Shown here: in pieces, positions 38,278-46,222 of the stretch
Layout of the letters: each line of letters begins with the position of its first letter
How positions within the stretch are numbered: position 1 is the first letter of the stretch
Assembly (NCBI GenBank): GCA_035636095.1
Contig: DASPZU010000059.1
Location: forward strand, 1 to 51,034
Length of the DNA: 51,034 nt
Source of the DNA: Gp7-AA10 sp035636095
GTDB taxonomy: Bacteria; Acidobacteriota; Thermoanaerobaculia; Gp7-AA8
Direction of reading: 5' to 3'
Program-made: the position numbers and the translations under genes
Notes under the pieces: model-generated
The model's input: only the letters and a program-made list of their open reading frames with translations
Told to the model about the DNA's origin: nothing
Databases searched by the model: none

Positions 38278-38350
38278 CCCCTCACCCGGTCCCGCTCCGC
38301 GGGACCACCCTCTCCCCGCTGACGCGGGGCGAGGGATTACGAAGTGAGGG
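38278..38350 (-). repeat. Palindromic repeat, CCCCTCACCC family, between permeases
   Basis: CCCCTCACCCGGTCCCGCTC through to GTGAGGG. It is nearly the same sequence as the copy inside glpK (1300-1375). It lies in the 79-base gap between two cotranscribed permease genes and fills it almost completely. Confidence 0.85.
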
Positions 38351-38354
38351 TGCC

Positions 38355-39596
38355 TCATTCGTACCTCAATGCCTCGATCGGATCCAATCGCGAGGCCGAG
38401 AGAGCGGGCGCGAATCCCGAGACGATTCCCGTGATCGTCGACACCACCAGACCCGTCATGACCAGAGCGATCGAGAAGCGCATCGGAAAGGAAGGGAATG
38501 CCGCCGCGACCGCGGTCGACATCAACCACGAGAGAAGCAATCCGACCGCGCCGCCGACGAGACAGATCGCGACCGCTTCGACGAGGAACTGCAACAGAAT
38601 CGATCGCCTCCGCGCGCCGATGGCCTTGCGCGTGCCGATCTCGCGCGTGCGCTCCTTCACGCTGACATAGGTGATGTTCATGATGCCGATCGCGCCGACG
38701 AAGAGAGCCAGCCCGGTCACGAAAAGCCCCGCCACTGCGATGCCGCCCTTGATCGGACCGAGCGTGCTGCGCAGCGCGCCCTGCTCATTGATCTCGAAAT
38801 CGTTGGGCTGCTCCGGACGCAATCCGCGGACGCGGCGCATGTGGCCGACCAGCTCGTCCTTGGCGGCCTCGAGGTGTTCTTTGTCTTTCACTTTGACGCG
38901 AATCGAGGTGTCGAGCCGCGAGCTGAATGTCTTCGTGAATGCCGGAAGCGGCACAACGGCGTACGAGTCGAAGCTGAAGAGTCCCAGGAAGGTGCCCATC
39001 TTGGTCCAGACGCCGATGACGCGGAAGGGATTGCTGTCGATGAGCACCGTCTTTCCGACCGCGGGCTCGCTCGGGAACAACGCTTCCGCGACGTCGAAGC
39101 CGAGGACACAGACGTTGGCGCCGCCGCGCGATTCGGTCTCGGTGAAAAATCGTCCCTGAGTGAATGTCCCGATCGATGTGACCAGAAACTCGTCGGTCGT
39201 TCCCTGGGTGAAGACTGCGTTGACCTGGTTGTCGCCGTACTTGATGTTGCGAACTGTGTTCAGCGTCGGCACGGCGGTGATCAACTGCGAATTCGGCGTC
39301 GCCGCGATGATGCGCTTCAAATCATCGGCGTAATGCACCTGCATCGTGCGGCGGTTGCGATAGTTCCACCAGTCATCGACGTGGTGCCACGGCCACTTCT
39401 CGACGTAGAGGAGGTCGTCGCCAATGACGGAGAGGCTGCGCTCGAATCCGATTTCGATGCCCGCGATCGCCGATCCCATCAGCGTGACCGCAATGATGCC
39501 GATGATCACGCCCAGAGCGGTCAGGATCGAGCGCATCTTGTGGGCGCGGATCACCTGAAATGCGATGCGAAAGGCTTCGGTTAATTCGTAGATCAT
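38355..39596 (-). CDS. MacB-like FtsX-domain ABC permease (second)
   Basis: 413 residues with the same architecture: N-terminal helix (MRSILTALGVIIGIIAVTLM), a periplasmic domain and FtsX helices (VSVKERTREIGTRKAIGARR). It is clearly a paralogue of the neighbour at 37049, and the two may form a heterodimer. It lies 92 bases downstream of the adaptor gene, from which it is separated by an AT-rich palindrome. No ATPase is fused. Confidence 0.9.
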   Translation of the reverse strand: MIYELTEAFRIAFQVIRAHKMRSILTALGVIIGIIAVTLMGSAIAGIEIGFERSLSVIGDDLLYVEKWPWHHVDDWWNYRNRRTMQVHYADDLKRIIAATPNSQLITAVPTLNTVRNIKYGDNQVNAVFTQGTTDEFLVTSIGTFTQGRFFTETESRGGANVCVLGFDVAEALFPSEPAVGKTVLIDSNPFRVIGVWTKMGTFLGLFSFDSYAVVPLPAFTKTFSSRLDTSIRVKVKDKEHLEAAKDELVGHMRRVRGLRPEQPNDFEINEQGALRSTLGPIKGGIAVAGLFVTGLALFVGAIGIMNITYVSVKERTREIGTRKAIGARRRSILLQFLVEAVAICLVGGAVGLLLSWLMSTAVAAAFPSFPMRFSIALVMTGLVVSTITGIVSGFAPALSASRLDPIEALRYE

Positions 39597-39598
39597 CT

Positions 39599-39686
39599 GA
39601 AATTAAGAATTTCAAACTTCAAATGAAAAATTAAGAATTTACGACTTTTTTCATTTTTCATTTGAAATTCTAAATTCTTAATTTCG
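39599..39686. repeat. AT-rich palindromic element
   Basis: GAAATTAAGAATTT at 39599-39612 is mirrored at 39673-39686, and TTCAAATGAAAAAT is mirrored inside. The whole 88 bases are strongly AT-rich in a GC-rich region, which suggests a foreign repeat. It lies in the middle of the transporter operon. Confidence 0.8.
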
Positions 39687-39688
39687 GA

Positions 39689-41005
39689 TTATCCCTTCCC
39701 TGCCTTCTCAATCTCCACCCTCGCCCCATCCTTCAGTTTCCTCGAAATGGCGGTGTAACTTCCCGACACGACCTCATCGCCCTGCTTGATGCCGCTCTTG
39801 ATCTCGATGTAGGTGCTGTCGGCGATGCCGGTATCCACTTTCTGCATGCGGACCTTGTCGCCCGTTTTCACGAACACGACCCGCAGCAGCTTTTCGCGCA
39901 GCTCACGCTCCTTCTGCTTCTGCTGCGTCTGATTCGTGACATCGGCGCGATTGTCGCCGGCGTCGCGAGCCTGTTGCAGCGCCTTTTGCTTCTCACGCTC
40001 CTCCGGAGAGAGCTTGGCATCCGTGCGCACTGTCACGGCTTGAATCGGAACGACGATGGCATTCTGCACCGTCGCGGTCTCGACATCAGCAGTGGTGCTC
40101 ATTCCCGGCCGCAGCGCGACGGGCGGGTCGGGGATGCTGATCTTGACCTCAAAGTTGGTCACTTCTTCCTGCGAGCCGAGATTGCGCGTCTGCGCGGTGC
40201 TGGCAATTTCGCGAACCACGCCCCGAATCTGGCGATCGGGATAGGCATCGACATTGATCCGCGCGGCGTCGCCGATCTTCACGTTGACGATGTCGTTTTC
40301 GTTGACGTTGACGCGGGCCTCCATGGCATTCAGATTCGCGATGCGCATCACTTCCGTGCCCGCGAATTGAATGGTGCCGACCACGCGCTCACCCACGCGC
40401 GCGGGCAGCGAGCTGATGGTGCCGTCGACCGGAGAAAAGATGACCGTCTTCGCCAGCGTGTCGTTCGTCTGCCGCAGACCACCCTCGGCGCGCTGGGCAT
40501 CGAATTCCGAGGCTTCCAGCGCCGCCTTGGCCATGTTGTAGCTCGTCTCGGCAGACTTCCGATCGGACTCCGAGAGCAGGCCCTTGTTGAACAAACTCAT
40601 AGCGCGCTTGTAGTCGATCTCAGCCTTATCGACTTCAGCCCGATTCCGAATGGTCGACGCGCGCGCTCCGCTGAGGGCCGCCTGTTGCGATGAGACCTGG
40701 GCCTGATAAACGTCGGGCTTGATCTTCAGAAGCAGATCGCCGCGATGAACGATCTGACCTTCCTTCACCGGAATGGCGACAATCTCGCCCGACACTTCCG
40801 GAGCGATCTTGACCTCGACCTCCGGCTCGATTTTGCCGGTCGCGGTGACCAGTTGCGTGATCGTTTTTCGGAAGGCTTTATCGGTGGTGACCATGGTCGG
40901 CTTCTCGCGCTTGCGAGAGGCCACCATCGAGGCGAGCGTGATCACGATCAGCGCTGCCGCGCCGATCAATAGAATTATTTTCTTTTTCCTGGACAGTTGC
41001 ACCAC
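39689..41005 (-). CDS. MacA/HlyD-type periplasmic adaptor protein
   Basis: 438 residues. An N-terminal anchor (KKKIILLIGAAALIVITLA) is followed by a biotinyl-lipoyl-like half (TGKIEPEVEVKIAPEVSGEI, VKEGQIVHRGDLLLKI), a long alpha hairpin (120-200), the second lipoyl half (SPVDGTISSLPARVGERV) and beta-barrel and membrane-proximal domains. It would link the inner-membrane permeases at 38355 and 37049 to an outer-membrane channel that is not in the window. No ATG is in frame near the anchor; GTG 41005 or GTG 41002 is the probable start. A charged insert (EEREKQKALQQARDA) is unusual. Confidence 0.88.
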   Translation of the reverse strand: MVQLSRKKKIILLIGAAALIVITLASMVASRKREKPTMVTTDKAFRKTITQLVTATGKIEPEVEVKIAPEVSGEIVAIPVKEGQIVHRGDLLLKIKPDVYQAQVSSQQAALSGARASTIRNRAEVDKAEIDYKRAMSLFNKGLLSESDRKSAETSYNMAKAALEASEFDAQRAEGGLRQTNDTLAKTVIFSPVDGTISSLPARVGERVVGTIQFAGTEVMRIANLNAMEARVNVNENDIVNVKIGDAARINVDAYPDRQIRGVVREIASTAQTRNLGSQEEVTNFEVKISIPDPPVALRPGMSTTADVETATVQNAIVVPIQAVTVRTDAKLSPEEREKQKALQQARDAGDNRADVTNQTQQKQKERELREKLLRVVFVKTGDKVRMQKVDTGIADSTYIEIKSGIKQGDEVVSGSYTAISRKLKDGARVEIEKAGKG

Positions 41006-41099
41006 GCCATTATGAACGGTGAAACAGGCCAAATGTTGCAATGGGTTGCTTTGTTCGGACAGAATTCCGCAAAGTCCATCGGAACGGGAGGAGGAAGAT

Positions 41100-43514
41100 A
41101 TGAAAAGTCTCCTTACAAGAACTCTGTTGTGCGTCGCGGCTCTCTCATTTGCAAACCCGGTTTTGCCGGTCATGGCGCAGGAAACGCAGAAAAAAGATCA
41201 AGAGAAAAAGACTCCTGAGGAGGAGAAGAAGCCGAAGGTGACCGAGGAGATGACGGTCACGGCGCGCAAGAAGGAAGAGACGATCCAGGAAGTCCCCATG
41301 TCTGTTGCTGCGCCTACGGGAACCGAGCTTCGCGATCGCGGCGCGGAAACGATCGAGGACGTCGCTGCCAACGTGGCCGGCTTCACCGTCCAGAACCTCG
41401 GCCCTGGCCAGAGTCAGGTCGCGATGCGCGGCGTTTCATCCGGGCAGATCGTGCGCGACCAGCCGGGCGTCAAGGAACAGGTTGGCGTCTATCTCGACGA
41501 GTCCGTGATTTCGCTGTCGCTCTTCACGCCCGACGTCGACTTCTTCGATCTGTCGCGCGTTGAGGTTCTCCGCGGACCGCAGGGAACCCTGTTCGGCTCC
41601 GGATCGGAGACAGGCACCGTTCGCTACATCACCAACCAGCCCAAGGCGGGAGTTTCGGAAACAGTCGGCGAGCTCACGGGCGAGACGATCGACAACGGCG
41701 GCACGGGGGGGAGCTTCAAGTTCGCCACGAATGTGCCCATGAGCACCACCGCCGCGACGCGCATCGTGGGCTACTACACGAAATACGGCGGATTCATCGA
41801 CGCCGTGCAACCCGACCTCAGCGTCAAGAAACATGCGAATGACGGTTACCGGGCCGGAGCCCGCCTGTCATTTCTGTTCAAGCCCAACGACAAACTGAGC
41901 ATCACGCCGCGCATCCTTTATCAGAAACTCGACATGAAGGGATGGAACCGGATCGATGCCTTCAACATCCTGGGAAACCCCTATACGACCACGCGGCCGA
42001 AAGTGACGCTTGGCAAACGTCAGCAGTTCACTCAGATCGGAGAGCCGACCACCGACAAGTTCACATTGGGCGACGTGAATCTCGGATATGACCTGGGCGG
42101 CGGACGGACTCTGACGTCGATCACGTCGTACACCCATCGCGACATTCTGGTCCTTCGCGACGCGACCGCGCTGACCGCGAGCATCACCGGCGGCACAATC
42201 GCCCTGCCGGCAGCCGTCTACACCATCAACGCTCCGCTGTTCGACGCGACCAAGGCGAAAGGATTCACCGAGGAGCTCCGCGTCGCCGGAAACACAGCCG
42301 GATTCCAATGGGTCGCCGGCGGCTTTTACGCCGACAACAAACGCGACTACGGACAGAACCTTCCGGTCATTGGATTCACAGCGAAGAGCGGCATCCCGAC
42401 CGCAGGGACGAAAATTGCGAAGACGGATGAGCTCTACAAGTCCGACCTGCATTACAAGCTCAAACAGTCGGCGCTGTTCGGCGAGGGTACTTACACCGTT
42501 GCCAATAAGCTCGATCTCACCGGCGGATTGCGCTGGTACGACTTCAAAGAAGACCGCACGCAGATTTTCGACGGGATCTTTGCGGATCCGATCGACAGCG
42601 TCGGTTCGGTGAAGGCCAACGGCATCGCGCCGCGCGTGATGGCGAGCTACAAGTTGAGCGATTCCACACGCCTGAACGCGCAGGTCTCGAAAGGCTTCCG
42701 CCTCGGCGGCATCAACGATCCGCTGCTGACCCCGCTTTGTTCGCCAAGCGACCTGACGACATTCGGCGGACATCCGACCTGGAAGGACGAGACGCTGTGG
42801 AATTACGAGGTCGGCTCGAAGTCCAGAATCATGAATAACCGCGGCGCCTTCAATGTCGCGCTGTTCTCGTCCGATGTCAGGAATCTGCAAGCCACCGTGA
42901 CGGCAGGCACGTGCTCGTCGCGCATCATCCTGAATGTGCCGCGGGCACGAAGCACCGGCGGCGAAGTGGAATTCGAAGCGGCACCGAATGACAATTTCGA
43001 TTTCGCAATTACGGCAAGCCACGCCGACTCCAAGCTGCGCTCAACCGTGAGAGACGGAGCAGGAAATATCATTTCCGGAATCCGAAGCGGCGCCCGCATG
43101 CCCAGCGTGCCGCAGGATCAGGCGGCCGCCGCGGCCACGTATCGCTGGCCGACGCAGCGTTGGGTGGGTTATCTCACCGGCGTGTGGAACCACGTCGGCG
43201 ACCGTTTCACCCAAGTCGGCGACGAGGACCTCGGTACGAATGCCACCGTCAACCTGACGACGTTCAAGGGAACGATCGGAGGCCCGTTGACCCAAACGAC
43301 GTTCACCTTCGATCCGAAACTTCCGGCGTACGACATCGTCAACCTGCGCGTCGGTGTTTTGAAAGGGAAATGGGACACGGCGTTTTTCATCAACAACGTG
43401 ACCGATGAGCGGGCGTTCCTGGCGCTCGATCGCGAGCGCGGTTTCCGGGCACGCGTCGGCTACCTGACCAATCAACCGCGGACATTCGGAGTCAGCACGC
43501 GGGTCAACTTCTGA
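41100..43514 (+). CDS. TonB-dependent outer-membrane receptor
   Basis: 804 residues from ATG 41100, preceded by a strong GGAGGAGG ribosome site. A signal peptide and Lys/Glu-rich linker are followed by the TonB-box-like EEMTVTARK, the plug (about 60-170; VPMSVAAPTGTELRDRGAE, SRVEVLRGPQGTLFGSGSET) and a 22-strand-type barrel ending in an aromatic residue (STRVNF). It takes up a substrate across the outer membrane using TonB energy. The plug resembles those of Sphingomonad and Caulobacter-type receptors. The next gene starts inside its stop codon and encodes an amine oxidase, which suggests an amine or amino-acid derivative as ligand; this is inference. Confidence 0.94.
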   Translation: MKSLLTRTLLCVAALSFANPVLPVMAQETQKKDQEKKTPEEEKKPKVTEEMTVTARKKEETIQEVPMSVAAPTGTELRDRGAETIEDVAANVAGFTVQNLGPGQSQVAMRGVSSGQIVRDQPGVKEQVGVYLDESVISLSLFTPDVDFFDLSRVEVLRGPQGTLFGSGSETGTVRYITNQPKAGVSETVGELTGETIDNGGTGGSFKFATNVPMSTTAATRIVGYYTKYGGFIDAVQPDLSVKKHANDGYRAGARLSFLFKPNDKLSITPRILYQKLDMKGWNRIDAFNILGNPYTTTRPKVTLGKRQQFTQIGEPTTDKFTLGDVNLGYDLGGGRTLTSITSYTHRDILVLRDATALTASITGGTIALPAAVYTINAPLFDATKAKGFTEELRVAGNTAGFQWVAGGFYADNKRDYGQNLPVIGFTAKSGIPTAGTKIAKTDELYKSDLHYKLKQSALFGEGTYTVANKLDLTGGLRWYDFKEDRTQIFDGIFADPIDSVGSVKANGIAPRVMASYKLSDSTRLNAQVSKGFRLGGINDPLLTPLCSPSDLTTFGGHPTWKDETLWNYEVGSKSRIMNNRGAFNVALFSSDVRNLQATVTAGTCSSRIILNVPRARSTGGEVEFEAAPNDNFDFAITASHADSKLRSTVRDGAGNIISGIRSGARMPSVPQDQAAAAATYRWPTQRWVGYLTGVWNHVGDRFTQVGDEDLGTNATVNLTTFKGTIGGPLTQTTFTFDPKLPAYDIVNLRVGVLKGKWDTAFFINNVTDERAFLALDRERGFRARVGYLTNQPRTFGVSTRVNF

Positions 43515-44695
43515 TCTCGCGACGAACGTTCCTTGCTGGTGTGGCGGCGGGCGCCCTCGCCCGCCGCGCACACAGCGCAGCCAACAAACTACGAATCGCC
43601 GTCATCGGCGCCGGCGCCTTCGGCGGCTGGACGGCGTTGCACCTCCGCAACCTCGGCGCCGATGTCGTGCTCGTCGATGCGGCCGCTCCGGGCAATTCCA
43701 TTTCCAGCTCGGGCGGCACCACGCGTGTCATCCGCGCGATCTATGGACCCGATCGCGTTTACGTCGAGATGGTCAAGCGGGCGTACGAGCTGTGGCAAAA
43801 ACTCGACCCGTCGCTCTACGTCGAAACCGGAGCGCTGTGGATGCATCGAGGTGATGACGCGTACGTTCGGGCAGCGGTCCCGATCCTCGAGGATCTCGGC
43901 TTCGTCGTGGACAAACTCACGCTGCCGGAAGCGAGGCGCCGCTATCCGCAAATCGATTTCAAAGGAGTGAAATCGGTCTGGTTCGAACGGAAAGCAGGAG
44001 CGCTGTACGCATCGCGCGCCTGCGGCGTCGTTCGCGACGCATTCGTCAAGGCCGGCGGAACGTACCGTCAGGCGACGGTTGACGCCAATTTTCGAATGAA
44101 AGACACCGATGTCTACGTCTTCGCATGTGGACCGTGGCTCGGCAAGCTCTTTCCGGATGTTCTCGGCGACTGGGTCCGCCCAACGCAGCAGGAAGTCCAC
44201 TACTTCGAAGTTCCCAAGAGATCGAAACGCTACTCCCCCCCTGATCTTCCGATCTGGATCGATTTCGGCGAACGCATCATCTACGGAATCCCTGCCATCG
44301 ACAGCCACGGCTTCAAAGTCGCCGACGATACTCGCGGAATTCGGGTCGACGCGCCGCACGAGAAGCGAAGTCTGAACAAGGAAAATCTGGAGCGAACACG
44401 GCGGTTTCTCGCCGAGCGATTTCCGGAGCTGGCCAAAGCACCGCTGGCCTCGACAGAATTCTGCAACTACGAAAACAGTCCCGACGGAAACCTGATCATC
44501 GACCGCCACCCGCACGCTGACAACGTCTGGTTCATCGGCGGGGGCTCGGGACACGGCTTCAAACTCTCGCCGGCGGTGGGAGAGTTGGCGGCACAGGCGA
44601 TCATGGCAGGAAAGGACGTTCCGGAAGCGTTTCGCCTCAATCCGTCCCGCGACACGACCAGGCCGAAGACGCAATTCGAGAGGAAAAAGACCTAA
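43511..44695 (+). CDS. Tat-exported FAD-dependent amine oxidase (sarcosine oxidase-like)
   Basis: 394 residues from a proposed CTG start. The codons before the first standard start (GTG 43541) encode SRRTFLAG, an exact twin-arginine signal motif, followed by GVAAGALARRAHSA. CTG 43511 overlaps the receptor's TGA as CTGA, the same geometry as ATGA coupling. The body has the GAGAFGG dinucleotide loop, SSGGTTRVIR and GGGSGHGFKLSP, as in monomeric sarcosine and N-methyltryptophan oxidases. A Cys in EFCNY matches the covalent-flavin Cys of that family. It should oxidise a secondary amine in the periplasm with release of peroxide. The substrate is probably imported by the preceding receptor. Confidence 0.86.
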   Translation: MISRRTFLAGVAAGALARRAHSAANKLRIAVIGAGAFGGWTALHLRNLGADVVLVDAAAPGNSISSSGGTTRVIRAIYGPDRVYVEMVKRAYELWQKLDPSLYVETGALWMHRGDDAYVRAAVPILEDLGFVVDKLTLPEARRRYPQIDFKGVKSVWFERKAGALYASRACGVVRDAFVKAGGTYRQATVDANFRMKDTDVYVFACGPWLGKLFPDVLGDWVRPTQQEVHYFEVPKRSKRYSPPDLPIWIDFGERIIYGIPAIDSHGFKVADDTRGIRVDAPHEKRSLNKENLERTRRFLAERFPELAKAPLASTEFCNYENSPDGNLIIDRHPHADNVWFIGGGSGHGFKLSPAVGELAAQAIMAGKDVPEAFRLNPSRDTTRPKTQFERKKT

Positions 44696-44748
44696 TCTGA
44701 CTGGTCTTTTCACCGAACGGAATGGCCCGACGGCGTGTTGTTAGGACT

Positions 44749-45366
44749 ATGAAGAACTCCTGGACCGGCGGCGAGGCTGCCCCAGCCCTCGAGACCCATG
44801 AGGAGAACCTTGCTGTGGCCGTCCATCGACACGAACCGGGAGCTTTCGAGCGCCTGATCGAGCGGTTTGAAGCACCGCTCTACAGCTACGCGCACGGCAT
44901 TCTGCAGAACGCCTTCGACGCACAGGAAGTGGTGCAGGACGCGATGATGCGGACGCATCGCGCGCTGACGCGCCAGTATGACGAAGCGCGTTGTGCGGCA
45001 TTGGCGCTGCGGCCGTGGCTGTTCCGGACCGTTCGCAATCTTTGTCTCAACAAACGCCGCGGAAAACGCCACCAGCTCGAGCAGCCGCTCTCCGATTTCG
45101 ACGACGGCCGCATGGGGCCATTCGTCCATCTCGAAGGCTCGGACCTGGAGCGAAAACAGGAAGTTGAATTGTTACGCCGCGCGATCGCGCTACTGCCGGT
45201 CGACGCGCGCGAATTAATCATGCTGCGTTTCATGGAAGAGATGTCCTACGGGGAAATCGTCAAGACCATCGGGGGATCCGAGGCGTCGTTGAGAGGGAAA
45301 GTGTTCCGGTCGCTCAAACTGCTGCGGGAGGCGCTGGAGAAGAAGGGGGTCGCGTATGCGGTGTAG
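44749..45366 (+). CDS. ECF RNA polymerase sigma factor
   Basis: 205 residues from ATG 44749, with TTAGGA just upstream. Region 2 (AFERLIERFEAPLYSYAHGI, DAQEVVQDAMMRTHRAL, RPWLFRTVRNLCLNKRRG) and region 4 (ARELIMLRFMEEMSYGEIV, GGSEASLRGKVFRSLKLLRE) are complete. It overlaps the next gene by 11 bases. That gene encodes an anti-sigma zinc finger fused to alkylation-sensing modules, so this sigma factor is probably released when DNA alkylation is sensed. Its target promoters are not visible. Confidence 0.93.
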   Translation: MKNSWTGGEAAPALETHEENLAVAVHRHEPGAFERLIERFEAPLYSYAHGILQNAFDAQEVVQDAMMRTHRALTRQYDEARCAALALRPWLFRTVRNLCLNKRRGKRHQLEQPLSDFDDGRMGPFVHLEGSDLERKQEVELLRRAIALLPVDARELIMLRFMEEMSYGEIVKTIGGSEASLRGKVFRSLKLLREALEKKGVAYAV

Positions 45367-46222
45367 ACCAACACTGACGCGCGTCGATGCACTTCGCACC
45401 GGAGAGCTTCCGAAAGAAGAGCATCGCGCAGTCGAAGAGCACTTGAAGACCTGCAAGAGCTGCGAAGAGTCCGCCACCGATGTCGGCGAGCTGGCGCAAG
45501 CGGTCAAGGCGTTGCGGATCGAGCCTCCGCGTTCGCTACGCGAGAGCGTTCGAATGACGGACTTTTACGATCGCGTCGAAGACGTCTGGGTCGCTTTCTC
45601 GGATCGGACGATTCGAATGATCAGCGGTCACTCCCTGGATGATCTTCGCCAGCGTTACGGCAAGCGCTACGGGCGCACACTCGAGCGCGCGACCGTGCCC
45701 GAGCCGCTGCGCAAGCAGGTCATCGATGCCCTGCATGGCGCAGGCGTCGACAAGCCGGCCGTGGATCTGAGCGAAGCCTCGGAGCTGGAGCGCAGTGTCG
45801 CGCAGGCGTTGCTCACCATTCCACGCGGCGAGGTGCGCAGCTACTCCTGGCTGGCGCAACAGGTCGGGAAACCGAAAGCGGTACGCGCGGTTGCGAACTA
45901 TGTCGCGCGCAACGTTGTGCCGTTCGTGGTGCCATGCCATCGCGTGGTGCCGGCCGCCGGCGGCGTCGGCAAGTACGGTTACGGTCCGAAGATGAAGCGC
46001 GATCTGCTGCAACGCGAAGGCGTCGACGTCGATCAGCTCGACGCACTGGCGCGAGAGGGCATCCGGTTCGTCGGTTCCCGGACAACACGGATTTTTTGCT
46101 GCCCGACGTGTCGGGACGCGCGTCGGATTCGCGAGGAAAACCGCGTCCCATTCCACGACGCGGACGAGGCGACCGGGAAAGGATTCCGCCCATGCCGGAG
46201 ATGTCAGCCAGCGGCGGCGTAG
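45356..46222 (+). CDS. Anti-sigma zinc finger / O6-alkylguanine methyltransferase / Ada zinc-domain fusion
   Basis: 288 residues, three modules. Residues 1-40 are a zf-HC2-type anti-sigma finger: Cys3, His29, Cys33 and Cys36 (HLKTCKSC). Residues 68-225 are an Ogt/MGMT domain: VEDVWVAFSDRTIRMI, IPRGEVRSYSWLA and the active-site PCHRV (Cys194), with the helix AVRAVANYVARN. Residues 238-288 match the N-terminal zinc domain of Ada: FVGSRTTRIFCC, Cys248, Cys252, and GFRPCRRCQP with Cys280 and Cys283. In E. coli Ada this zinc domain accepts a methyl group at one Cys and switches on the AraC part; here the AraC HTH is absent and the order of modules is reversed. I infer a methylation-sensing anti-sigma factor that also repairs DNA. 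The start overlaps the sigma gene. Confidence 0.88.
   Translation: MRCRPTLTRVDALRTGELPKEEHRAVEEHLKTCKSCEESATDVGELAQAVKALRIEPPRSLRESVRMTDFYDRVEDVWVAFSDRTIRMISGHSLDDLRQRYGKRYGRTLERATVPEPLRKQVIDALHGAGVDKPAVDLSEASELERSVAQALLTIPRGEVRSYSWLAQQVGKPKAVRAVANYVARNVVPFVVPCHRVVPAAGGVGKYGYGPKMKRDLLQREGVDVDQLDALAREGIRFVGSRTTRIFCCPTCRDARRIREENRVPFHDADEATGKGFRPCRRCQPAAA

Noticed and set aside
37037..38347. Long plus-strand frame (436 codons) opposite the first FtsX permease
   Set aside because: It is rich in Arg, Asp and His with no recognisable domain; the minus strand encodes a clear MacB-like permease. High GC content creates such antisense frames.
38100..39584. Long plus-strand frame (494 codons) opposite the second permease
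   Set aside because: Same reason: low-complexity charged translation against a well-supported gene on the other strand.
41006..41173. N-terminal extension of the adaptor frame to ATG 41173
   Set aside because: It overlaps the receptor start and ribosome site, and the anchor helix starts right after GTG 41005.
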